From: Verrucomicrobiota bacterium
Lineage (GTDB): Bacteria > Verrucomicrobiota > Verrucomicrobiia > Verrucomicrobiales > Akkermansiaceae
Assembly (NCBI GenBank): GCA_026397725.1
Contig: JAPLUI010000227.1
Coordinates: 31,175-95,174 of the forward strand
Direction of reading: 5' to 3'
DNA: 64,000 bases
Each line of letters begins with the position of its first letter. Position 1 is the stretch's first letter. Under the pieces are notes generated by a model, which ran no database searches, was not told the origin of the DNA, and was given only the letters and a program-made list of their open reading frames with translations. Made by a program: the position numbers and the translations under genes. Shown here piece by piece: positions 54,193 to 60,611 of this stretch.

Positions 54193-55140
54193 GGTGCCGC
54201 AGGTATCCCGATGAGTCCGGAAAAAATCAATTTATTTTTCGTTGGCGCTCGTGACATGACAATCTGCTCTGCGGTCAAGGGTCGCCACGTGGTGGGGCTA
54301 CCTGAGTAGTAACGCGGAATTTTGAAATCCTCAAAGCCACAGGCAAGACGCAAGACTTGAAGACACCAGCCCCGAACCCGGTTCGAGGATGAAACAAGCT
54401 GTAACTTGGGCGGATCCGGCACGCGTGCATACTGCACGCTGCCAGCCAGCGGACAGGTTGTCCGCTTGCTCGAAACCGGCGACCGAATGTCGCCTCGCCG
54501 ACTGCCGACCAACATGTCGGCCCCCCTCACCTCGGGCACCATCGGCGCCAAGTTACTCAGGAGACAGGCTTTCGCCTCCGCAAGCGCGGATCCGCGGCGC
54601 TCTACGAGCGTCGAAGCCCATGATCCGCGCGAAGCTCTCTTCGTCCTCCGTCTCCAAGACTCCGGCGAGTTCAGTCGAGTCGTCTGCTGTCTTTCGCCGA
54701 CAGGCGGAAATTGGCTTCCCGATGACAAGCCGCCAGACCTCCGGAACCAGCGCCCACACACCGCCTGGCAGCCGGTCACAATCCCCTTGGACGACGAGCG
54801 TGCGCTCGTGCTAGCAGCCTCCTTAAACCCGGCAGCCCAACCCAGATGATTCAAACCTCACCGCCAAGAAAATTCAGGCGATTTGCAGATTTTTCTTGGC
54901 AAAGCGATTCGGAGAGCTATGTTCTCGCCTCCGAGAGGATTTCCCGTGCATCTTAAGACAATTCCCGTTTTCGGCATGATCCCGCCAGGGCAAGGCCCCG
55001 GACGGCTCTGGGGCTGCCGTTTTTTACGCGGTTGCAGCCCTCCTTTTCCCCCGCAACTTCTTTTTCCCGCTTTGCGAGCCCCGCTTTCGCTCTCTCATGC
55101 GTGCCACCCAGGAAAGCAATTTCTTAGCAGTAGTAGTTAT
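54193..55140. other. Non-coding stretch with hairpin cluster
   Basis: 948 bp without a convincing gene. Long open frames exist on both strands at 54389-54854, but they lack ribosome sites, motifs or family signs and overlap each other. 54193-54250 is AT-rich and may hold the promoter of the DUF4338 gene. 54420-54525 holds the hairpin cluster, and a further ACGAGCG-TG-CGCTCGT palindrome is at about 54793-54808. 54880-55140 is the upstream region of the PEP-CTERM gene. Confidence 0.5.
54423..54521. repeat. Cluster of four short perfect hairpins (possible structured RNA)
   Basis: Hairpin 1 is GCGTGCA-TAC-TGCACGC (54423-54439). Hairpin 2 is AGCGGAC-AGGTT-GTCCGCT (54448-54466). Hairpin 3 is GGCGAC-CGAAT-GTCGCC (54478-54494). 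Hairpin 4 is GCCGAC-CAACAT-GTCGGC (54504-54521). Stems are 6-7 bp and perfect. Hairpins 2-4 all close with GAC/GTC around 5-6-nt loops and start 26-30 nt apart. Different stem sequences with the same design suggest conserved structure, not copied sequence. Confidence 0.55.
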
Positions 55141-56085
55141 ATGAACACAAAAACGGTGGGGTTGTCCGCCCCCTCCAGATGGCGGACGTTCGGGATGGCT
55201 GTCTTCTCAGCTTCATTGTCAGTTGTCCTACATCCGTCGTCGGCGCGGGCGAGCGTTCTTTGGCTAAGCACCGCCGGGAGGGTTCAATGTGCCGGGCCTT
55301 CTACCATGTGGCAGGAGCAAAGTTACTTGCAGCCCAACGGGAGCAGCATTCCTTATTCCAGCCAGGCTTATGTTGCCAGCGGGAATGTATTCTCGCAGCG
55401 GCCGTATAATAATCCATACATGGATTTAAGCATGGGGAATTATCACGGTTATGCGGTGTATGGTTCGTTAGGCGCATCCGCGTACGCCGGGGCCTATAGC
55501 CAGGAGGTTGTCGCAGGCAGTTATTCATCTCCGTGGACTGGCTCCGAGGGCAGTTCATCGTTCAACGACAATTTCCTCATCACCAGCCCTGATCATGCAT
55601 CAGGGGAAGCCGCCACGCTTTCTGTCCTTGTGGGATTAACCGGAACCACCTCTGGTGACTACAGTGGTGCGTGGATCAGCGTGAATGGGCATCAACAAAC
55701 AGCTTCGTGGACAATGAAGCGGTTTACGATTGATTTTCGTTATAACGAATGGACGGATTTAACCGTCGAATTGGGTGTGTGGGCCAAGGCGGGCGCAACG
55801 GATGGCGCCACGGGTTCCTCATATGCTGGCTATTTCGACACGGCCAAGGTTGGGGAGTTTCAGGTATTCGATCTGAATGGCGAACCCGTAACCAATTTTG
55901 TTCTGGCGACAGCATCCGGCCATGCTTATGATGCCGTTATTCCCGAGCCAACGTCGCTGGCACTCTTCGGCATTGGCGGTGCGGCGCTGGCCCTGAGGAG
56001 ATTCAGACGCGGACCGCCGGGCGCTGGCGTATTGCCTCATGTGCCATCATGTCCATCTGCGGCTGGAAGTGCCACCCAGGCCTGA
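55141..56085 (+). CDS. PEP-CTERM sorting-domain protein
   Basis: 314 aa from ATG 55141 (MNTKTVGLSAPSRW). A signal peptide (GMAVFSASLSVVLHPSSARAS) opens the protein. The mature part is rich in Ser, Tyr, Gly and Asn, with an Ala/Tyr-rich centre (SLGASAYAGAYSQEV). Near the end is VIPEPTSLALFGIGGAALALRRFRR: the PEP motif, a membrane helix and an Arg cluster, which is the exosortase/EpsH sorting signal. Unusually, about 29 residues follow the Arg cluster (GPPGAGVLPHVPSC and onward), whereas these proteins normally stop there. A lost stop codon or small indel is likely. No exosortase gene is in the window. It has a lower GC content than its neighbours. Confidence 0.85.
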   Translation: MNTKTVGLSAPSRWRTFGMAVFSASLSVVLHPSSARASVLWLSTAGRVQCAGPSTMWQEQSYLQPNGSSIPYSSQAYVASGNVFSQRPYNNPYMDLSMGNYHGYAVYGSLGASAYAGAYSQEVVAGSYSSPWTGSEGSSSFNDNFLITSPDHASGEAATLSVLVGLTGTTSGDYSGAWISVNGHQQTASWTMKRFTIDFRYNEWTDLTVELGVWAKAGATDGATGSSYAGYFDTAKVGEFQVFDLNGEPVTNFVLATASGHAYDAVIPEPTSLALFGIGGAALALRRFRRGPPGAGVLPHVPSCPSAAGSATQA

Positions 56086-56263
56086 AGGCGGCTTGTCGGA
56101 TGTCGTCATGAGAAGAGCCACCAGTATCCCGGCAGTTCAAAGTGCCGCCGTCCCAGCTCTCGGCAGCGGATCAAACTTATCTAACGGAGCGGAAGCCACC
56201 AGCGGCAGCGGAGCATCTCGGGATGGTTCTTGCCGCCTCATGTGAATCCAAAATGATTTTGTG

Positions 56264-56332
56264 GGAGCGCGGGCTTTAGTCTGCCTGTTTCTCTGCGCTC
56301 TTCGATCACACGCAGACTGAAGCCCGCGCTCC
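56264..56332. repeat. REP-like long hairpin
   Basis: A 21-bp stem with one G-T mismatch: GGAGCGCGGGCTTTAGTCTGC (56264-56284, ends GGAG and CTGC) against 56312-56332, with a 27-nt loop. It lies in the 297-bp convergent gap between the PEP-CTERM gene and a minus-strand gene. No other gene is seen in that gap. It may serve as a bidirectional terminator. The GCGCGGGCTT-type core is the kind of sequence dispersed in many copies in such genomes, but copy number cannot be seen here. Confidence 0.6.
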
Positions 56333-56382
56333 ATGCCCCCCCTCACCACCCTGGTGCCAGCTACGCTTGGCGGCTGGCAAGG

Positions 56383-56793
56383 TCAGTGCTCAAAATCCCG
56401 GTGGTGGCGATGCCGGCGGACCTCGATGGAGGTGGTTTCGCCACAGTATGGGCAACGAAAAAAGCCCCTGAAAACCACCGTAAATGCGACGCCCAGGCGG
56501 TAGCTGCCGAGAATCCTGCGGACGCTGCGATGGGTGACGCAGGCCTTGTTAGCGAGCGGGTGACCGAGGCACAGGGGGCAGCGGGCGCGGGCCGCCGTGA
56601 GCCACTGGATGATCGAAATGAGCACCGCTGCGGCCACCATTCCCAGCGCGCCGTGGGTGATATCACGCCTTTCAACCAGGAGCGAGTAAACGAGCAACAT
56701 CAAGGCAACGGGGATGAGCAACACGTTGCAAAGCAGCCAGAATGCCGCCAGGCGAAAACGGGTGACTGATTCGTGATTGGGGAGGCGGTGCAT
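56383..56793 (-). CDS. Small membrane protein with zinc-ribbon Cys pairs
   Basis: A 136-aa protein. Two hydrophobic segments lie at about 13-36 (LAAFWLLCNVLLIPVALMLLVY) and 47-66 (GALGMVAAAVLISIIQWL). Two Cys pairs follow, CPLCLG (about 72) and CPYCGE (about 114), a zinc-ribbon arrangement on the cytoplasmic or periplasmic face. The tail is His/Arg-rich (RRHRHHRDFEH) and could also bind metal. The function is unknown. It is the last gene of a minus-strand series after pilT, 80 bp downstream of it, so it may be co-expressed with the retraction ATPases. Confidence 0.65.
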   Translation of the reverse strand: MHRLPNHESVTRFRLAAFWLLCNVLLIPVALMLLVYSLLVERRDITHGALGMVAAAVLISIIQWLTAARARCPLCLGHPLANKACVTHRSVRRILGSYRLGVAFTVVFRGFFRCPYCGETTSIEVRRHRHHRDFEH

Positions 56794-56873
56794 GGCCAGG
56801 AGCCGGTTGCGGGGGCGCTCGGAGTATGGTTAGAGTGGGGGCGGGGTTGGCAATCGGCCGACAACATGGGCCA

Positions 56874-57983
56874 TCAGTGGTCGAGCGGGCTTTCCCCCGA
56901 GGCATCGCCAAGGTGGGCGAGATTGGCAGGCAGGAATTTCTTGAAGCGGGTCTTGTCAATCGCCTTCATGTAGGCTTCTTGCGGCGAGATCATTTTCTCG
57001 CGAAGTTTGCTCCAAATCGCTTCATCCATGAACTGCATGCCTTCGGATTTGCCGCCGGTGATGACGTCATAGAGTTTCTGGGTGGCACCCTCGCGGATGA
57101 TCGCCGCGACGGCGGGGGTGGCAAACATGATCTCGTGTACGGCGGTCCGGCCGGGACGGTCCACGCGCTTGCAGAGAAGCTGCGCCACGACCCCCCGGAG
57201 CGAGGCCGCCAGCATGGTTCTAACCTGCGATTGCTGGTCGGAGGGAAACACGTCCACGATGCGGTCCACAGTCTTGCGGGCATTGTTGGTGTGGAGCGTG
57301 CCAAACACCAGCAGGCCGGTTTCCGCCGCAGTGAGCGCCAGCGAAATGGTTTCCAGGTCGCGCATTTCGCCCACCAGCACGATGTCCGAGTCTTCCCGCA
57401 GCGAGGCCCGCAGACCGTCGGCAAACGACGGGGTCTGGATCGGCACCTCACGCTGCGTGATGATGGACTTCTTGTTGGAGTGAATGAACTCGATGGGCTC
57501 CTCAACCGTGATGATGTGCCGGTTGAAGTTGATGTTGATATAATCTAACAAGGCGGCGAGGGTGGTGGACTTGCCCGAGCCGGTGGGGCCGGTGACGAGG
57601 ACGAGGCCGGAGCGCATGTGGCCGAACTCCTTGACCGAGGGTGGCACGCCGAGGGATTCCAGGGAAGCGATCTCGGTGGGAATGAGGCGAAACACGGCAC
57701 CCAGGCCGTTTTGTTGTTTGAAGTAGTTGCAGCGAAAGCGCGAGTCGGCGTCCATCTCGTAGGCGAAATCCAGATCCCCGGTCTGGAGGAGGCGGGCGAA
57801 GGCGGAGGGCTCGCAAATCTCCTCTAACAAAGCATGGAAGCCTTCGCCGTGAAGGTTTCCCTGATCCGGGATGGGAATGACGGCGCCGTGGACACGGATT
57901 TTCGGGGGTTGGCCTTCGGAGAGGTGAAGGTCGGAGCCCTTGCTGTCGATGAGGTAGCTGAAGTAGGCGTCGATGTGGGCCAT
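56874..57983 (-). CDS. pilT: Type IV pilus retraction ATPase PilT
   Basis: A 369-aa secretion/pilus ATPase of normal PilT length. Walker A is GPTGSGKSTTLAALLDY (about residues 130-146). The Asp box is TVEEPIEFIH, and Walker B is DIVLVGEMRDLETI followed by ALTAAETGLLVFGTLHTNNA (His box). The C-terminal MKAIDKTRFKKFLP region carries no AIRNLIRE-type end that I can identify. It powers pilus disassembly in twitching motility and DNA uptake at the inner membrane. It lies 72 bp downstream of a second PilT-like gene on the same strand. Confidence 0.88.
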   Translation of the reverse strand: MAHIDAYFSYLIDSKGSDLHLSEGQPPKIRVHGAVIPIPDQGNLHGEGFHALLEEICEPSAFARLLQTGDLDFAYEMDADSRFRCNYFKQQNGLGAVFRLIPTEIASLESLGVPPSVKEFGHMRSGLVLVTGPTGSGKSTTLAALLDYININFNRHIITVEEPIEFIHSNKKSIITQREVPIQTPSFADGLRASLREDSDIVLVGEMRDLETISLALTAAETGLLVFGTLHTNNARKTVDRIVDVFPSDQQSQVRTMLAASLRGVVAQLLCKRVDRPGRTAVHEIMFATPAVAAIIREGATQKLYDVITGGKSEGMQFMDEAIWSKLREKMISPQEAYMKAIDKTRFKKFLPANLAHLGDASGESPLDH

Positions 57984-58055
57984 GAGCGGGATGATTGAGA
58001 AGGATTGGAAGGAGCGGTGATAGGTGGTGGCGGGAGCCCGGCGCGACGGTGGAAT

Positions 58056-59138
58056 TCAGGATTTGAAGAAGTCGCGCATTTGGTGTTTGTCCTCGGCGCG
58101 GAAGAGCGTTTCATCGCGGGTGATGACGCCCCTGATGTAGAGTTGGCGGAGCGACTCGTCCATGGTGATCATGCCGACGTTTTTCCCGGTCTGCATGACT
58201 CCCGGGAGCATGAAGGTCTTGCCTTCGCGGATGCAGAAGGAAACGGCGGGGGTGTTGACGAGGAGTTCGAGGGCGAGGCAGCGGCCGCTGCCGTCCATGC
58301 GGGGGACGAGTTGCTGGGAAAGAATCCCGCGCAGCGACTCCGAGACCATCACGCGGATCTGGGCGCGTTGGTCGGTGGGGAACACGTCCAGCACGCGGTC
58401 AAGGGTGCGGGGGGCATTGCCGGTGTGAAGGGTGCCGAGGACCAGATGCCCCGTCTCCGCCGCGGTGAGGGCCAGTTGAATGGTCTCCAGGTCGCGCATT
58501 TCACCCACCATGATGACGTCCGGGTCTTCACGCAACGCGCCGCGGAGGGCCTTGGCAAAGGAATCGGTGTGGGCGTGGACTTCGCGTTGGTTGACGTGGC
58601 AGCCTTTGGATTCGAAGACGTATTCGATCGGATCCTCGAGGGTGAGGATGTGGTCCTGGCGATCGGTGTTGATGAAATCCACGAGCGAGGCGAGGGTGGT
58701 GGATTTGCCCGAGCCGACGGAACCGGTGACGAGGATCAGGCCGTTTTGATAGCGCGTGAGGGGGATGATGTGATCGAGGGGCAGGCCGATTTCCGCCATC
58801 GTGCGGATGCGGGTGTTGATGACGCGGAAGGCCATGTCGTAGCCGAGGCGCTGCTTGACGACGGAGGCCCGGTAGCGGCCATGCAGATTGGCGTAGGCGA
58901 AATCCACGTCGCCTTTCTCCTGCAAGCGGTTCCACTCGGCAGGACCGAGGAAGGAGCGGGCGAGCCGATCGGTATCTTGAGGGCTGAGCAGCGGGTGGTC
59001 ATCCCAGATGGGTGCCAACTGGCCGAAGCGCCGCCAGGCCGGCGGAAAGGAAGTCGGCAGGTGTACGTCCGAGCATTCGTAGTCCCGGCCGAGTTGGAGG
59101 TATTGGTCAACGTGATCAAGTACTTGATGTCCGGACAT
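58056..59138 (-). CDS. Second PilT/PilU-type retraction ATPase
   Basis: A 360-aa paralogue of the downstream PilT. It has Walker A GSVGSGKSTTLASLVDF (the first loop residue differs), Asp box TLEDPIEYVF, Walker B DVIMVGEMRDLETIQ and His box TAAETGHLVLGTLHTGNAPR. The N-terminal domain (SDVHLPTSFPPAWRRFGQL) is more diverged, as in PilU. PilU works with PilT to increase retraction force and depends on it. The order upstream ATPase then pilT is the reverse of the common pilT-pilU order. It starts 21 bp after the yqjK-like stop, so it may be read from the same transcript as the upstream trio. Confidence 0.85.
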   Translation of the reverse strand: MSGHQVLDHVDQYLQLGRDYECSDVHLPTSFPPAWRRFGQLAPIWDDHPLLSPQDTDRLARSFLGPAEWNRLQEKGDVDFAYANLHGRYRASVVKQRLGYDMAFRVINTRIRTMAEIGLPLDHIIPLTRYQNGLILVTGSVGSGKSTTLASLVDFINTDRQDHILTLEDPIEYVFESKGCHVNQREVHAHTDSFAKALRGALREDPDVIMVGEMRDLETIQLALTAAETGHLVLGTLHTGNAPRTLDRVLDVFPTDQRAQIRVMVSESLRGILSQQLVPRMDGSGRCLALELLVNTPAVSFCIREGKTFMLPGVMQTGKNVGMITMDESLRQLYIRGVITRDETLFRAEDKHQMRDFFKS

Positions 59139-59159
59139 GGTGGAGGTGGTTAGAGCGGA

Positions 59160-59558
59160 TTACGGGTGCTTTGAACAGCCCGCATGGGTGAAACATGAGC
59201 GCGACATGAGCTTGGCGCGGAGTTGGGAGACGAGGAATTCCTTGAGCTGGACGGTTAGCCACGCCTTGACCACGGGCCGGAGGGTGGTGATGGCAAGGGC
59301 CCAGGCCAAGGCTGGCAAGCTGCGGCGTTTTCTGGCAGTTGGGAACGTGCGGCGGAACAGGAGCGTGGCGGCAAATCCAACGGCGAGCGTGCCGCCCAGC
59401 CATTGGGCCGGGTGGCTGCCGAGTGAGCGGCCGATGCGGGCCGGCACGTCAAGCCGCTGCCGGATGGTGGCGGCAGCATCACTCAAGCGGGCGCGGGACG
59501 CCTCGCCGAGACGAATCAATCGTTCGATTTCCGGGGAGTTTTGAGGGATTCGAGCCAT
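59160..59558 (-). CDS. YqjK-like small protein
   Basis: 132 aa from ATG 59558 (MARIPQNSPEIERLIRLGEASRARLSDA). The N-terminal half is a charged helix. A hydrophobic stretch at about 55-72 (WLGGTLAVGFAATLLF) could span the membrane, and the end is amphipathic. It overlaps the upstream YqjE-like gene by 43 nt. Assignment to the third place of a yqjD-yqjE-yqjK type operon rests on position and size. Sequence resemblance to E. coli YqjK is weak, so it could be an unrelated membrane partner. Confidence 0.6.
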   Translation of the reverse strand: MARIPQNSPEIERLIRLGEASRARLSDAAATIRQRLDVPARIGRSLGSHPAQWLGGTLAVGFAATLLFRRTFPTARKRRSLPALAWALAITTLRPVVKAWLTVQLKEFLVSQLRAKLMSRSCFTHAGCSKHP

Positions 59559-59953
59559 TCGCGGTCTTTGAGAAATTCGGCGCGGGTGATGGGGAATGCG
59601 GGTGCGGTGGTGGCCTTGGCAAACAGCAGGCAGACGGCGGCGACGAGGGCGTGCAGGCTGGCGGTGACCAGCGCGATCCAGTACCATGGCCAGGCCGTGG
59701 CGACGGCGAGGGCGGCGATGCCGCCGGCCAGCACGAGCGCCCATCCGAAGATCGTGGCTAGGGCGGCGACGGCTAGGGATGCAACGCCCCTGGCGGCCTG
59801 GCGGGCCGCCGTTGTCGCTTCGAGCTGAAACAGGGCAAGGCGGGCACCGAGCAGGTCGCCGAGTGCCTCGCTCCAGTGCGCCGACACCGGAACACGCCGG
59901 TCGCGGAGAGCCCCGGACGGTGGGCCTGAAGCCATGTCGGATGGATCGTTCAT
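59516..59953 (-). CDS. YqjE-like (phage holin superfamily) membrane protein
   Basis: 145 aa from ATG 59953 (MNDPSDMASGPPSG). After a polar N-terminus with a helix (ALGDLLGARLALFQLEATTA), two membrane segments lie at about 63-88 (ASLAVAALATIFGWALVLAGGIAAL) and 93-116 (WPWYWIALVTASLHALVAAVCLL). This is the holin-X/YqjE layout. The product is probably an inner-membrane protein, not a phage lysis factor, because the neighbours are a DUF883 protein and a small membrane protein as in the stress-induced yqjDEK genes of enterobacteria. It is 74 bp downstream of the DUF883 gene. Confidence 0.72.
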   Translation of the reverse strand: MNDPSDMASGPPSGALRDRRVPVSAHWSEALGDLLGARLALFQLEATTAARQAARGVASLAVAALATIFGWALVLAGGIAALAVATAWPWYWIALVTASLHALVAAVCLLFAKATTAPAFPITRAEFLKDREWLESLKTPRKSND

Positions 59954-60027
59954 GGGATTGCGAGAGCCCCTCCCAGCCGGGTCAAAATGAATGGGGACGA
60001 TCTGTCGGGCGGGAGTGGCAACGGTGC

Positions 60028-60501
60028 TTAGCGGCGGACGATCAAGCCGATGAGAATGCCAAGGCCAAGCGCGCCGACCACACATTTGGTGGGGTTTTGG
60101 CGGATGTAATCCTCGGCAGTCACATGGAGTTCCCTGGTCTTGGTGCGGGTATCGCGCCATTGTTCCGCTGCGGATTCCTGCAGCCGCTGCGCCCGGTCCG
60201 TGGCGGATTGCCTGAATTCCTCGGCTTTCCCGGTGGCGGACGCTCTCAATTGGCCGGCTTTTTCGGTGGCGCTCGCCTTGATTTGGCTGGCCTTTTCCGT
60301 GGCCACTTCGCGGAAATGTTGGGCCGATTCGATGGCCCGCTCCTTGAGCGTGGAGGCCTGGGTGCTGACGGACTGGGCGATTTCCCTGGCCTTTTCACCG
60401 GCGGCGGCACGCAGGTCATTGGCAGCCTGGGAGACTGAGGGGATGGGGGTGCCGCCCGTCTCCGGATCGAGAGGGCTGGCGGTGGAGAATGGTTCTGTCA
60501 T
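60028..60501 (-). CDS. ElaB/YqjD-type (DUF883) membrane-anchored protein
   Basis: 157 aa from ATG 60501 (MTEPFSTASPLDP). Residues about 35-130 are a long Ala/Lys/Glu/Gln-rich helix with 11-residue-like periodicity (TEKASQIKASATEKAGQLRASATGK), similar to apolipoprotein or LEA helices. The C-terminus RQNPTKCVVGALGLGILIGLIVRR is the diagnostic DUF883 end: a polar-Asn-Pro start, one Gly-rich membrane helix and terminal Arg-Arg. Relatives (YqjD, ElaB) tether ribosomes to the membrane in stationary phase. The first gene of the trio, it starts 110 bp after the stop of an AsmA-like gene. The gap holds GTGCCGCACGCAG (60544-60556), a 13-mer also present within the insertion in the DUF4338 pseudogene. 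Confidence 0.8.
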   Translation of the reverse strand: MTEPFSTASPLDPETGGTPIPSVSQAANDLRAAAGEKAREIAQSVSTQASTLKERAIESAQHFREVATEKASQIKASATEKAGQLRASATGKAEEFRQSATDRAQRLQESAAEQWRDTRTKTRELHVTAEDYIRQNPTKCVVGALGLGILIGLIVRR

Positions 60502-60611
60502 GGTTCTGGATAGGTTGAGCTTCCGCGGGCGCTCCCCGATGGAGTGCCGCACGCAGCGAGAGTGACACGCGCTTGGCCCGGACGCAAGGTGGGACTTGCA
60601 AATCCGCAAAA

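Noticed and set aside
54361..54400. GGTTCGAGG, a tRNA T-loop-like string
   Set aside because: No matching acceptor or anticodon stems and no D-arm in the right distance.
54180..54854. Long open frames on both strands over the hairpin region
   Set aside because: No ribosome site, motif or domain. They overlap each other and owe their length to high GC content.
59516..59953. Phage holin from a prophage
   Set aside because: No phage genes nearby, and the neighbours match the yqjDEK-type chromosomal layout.
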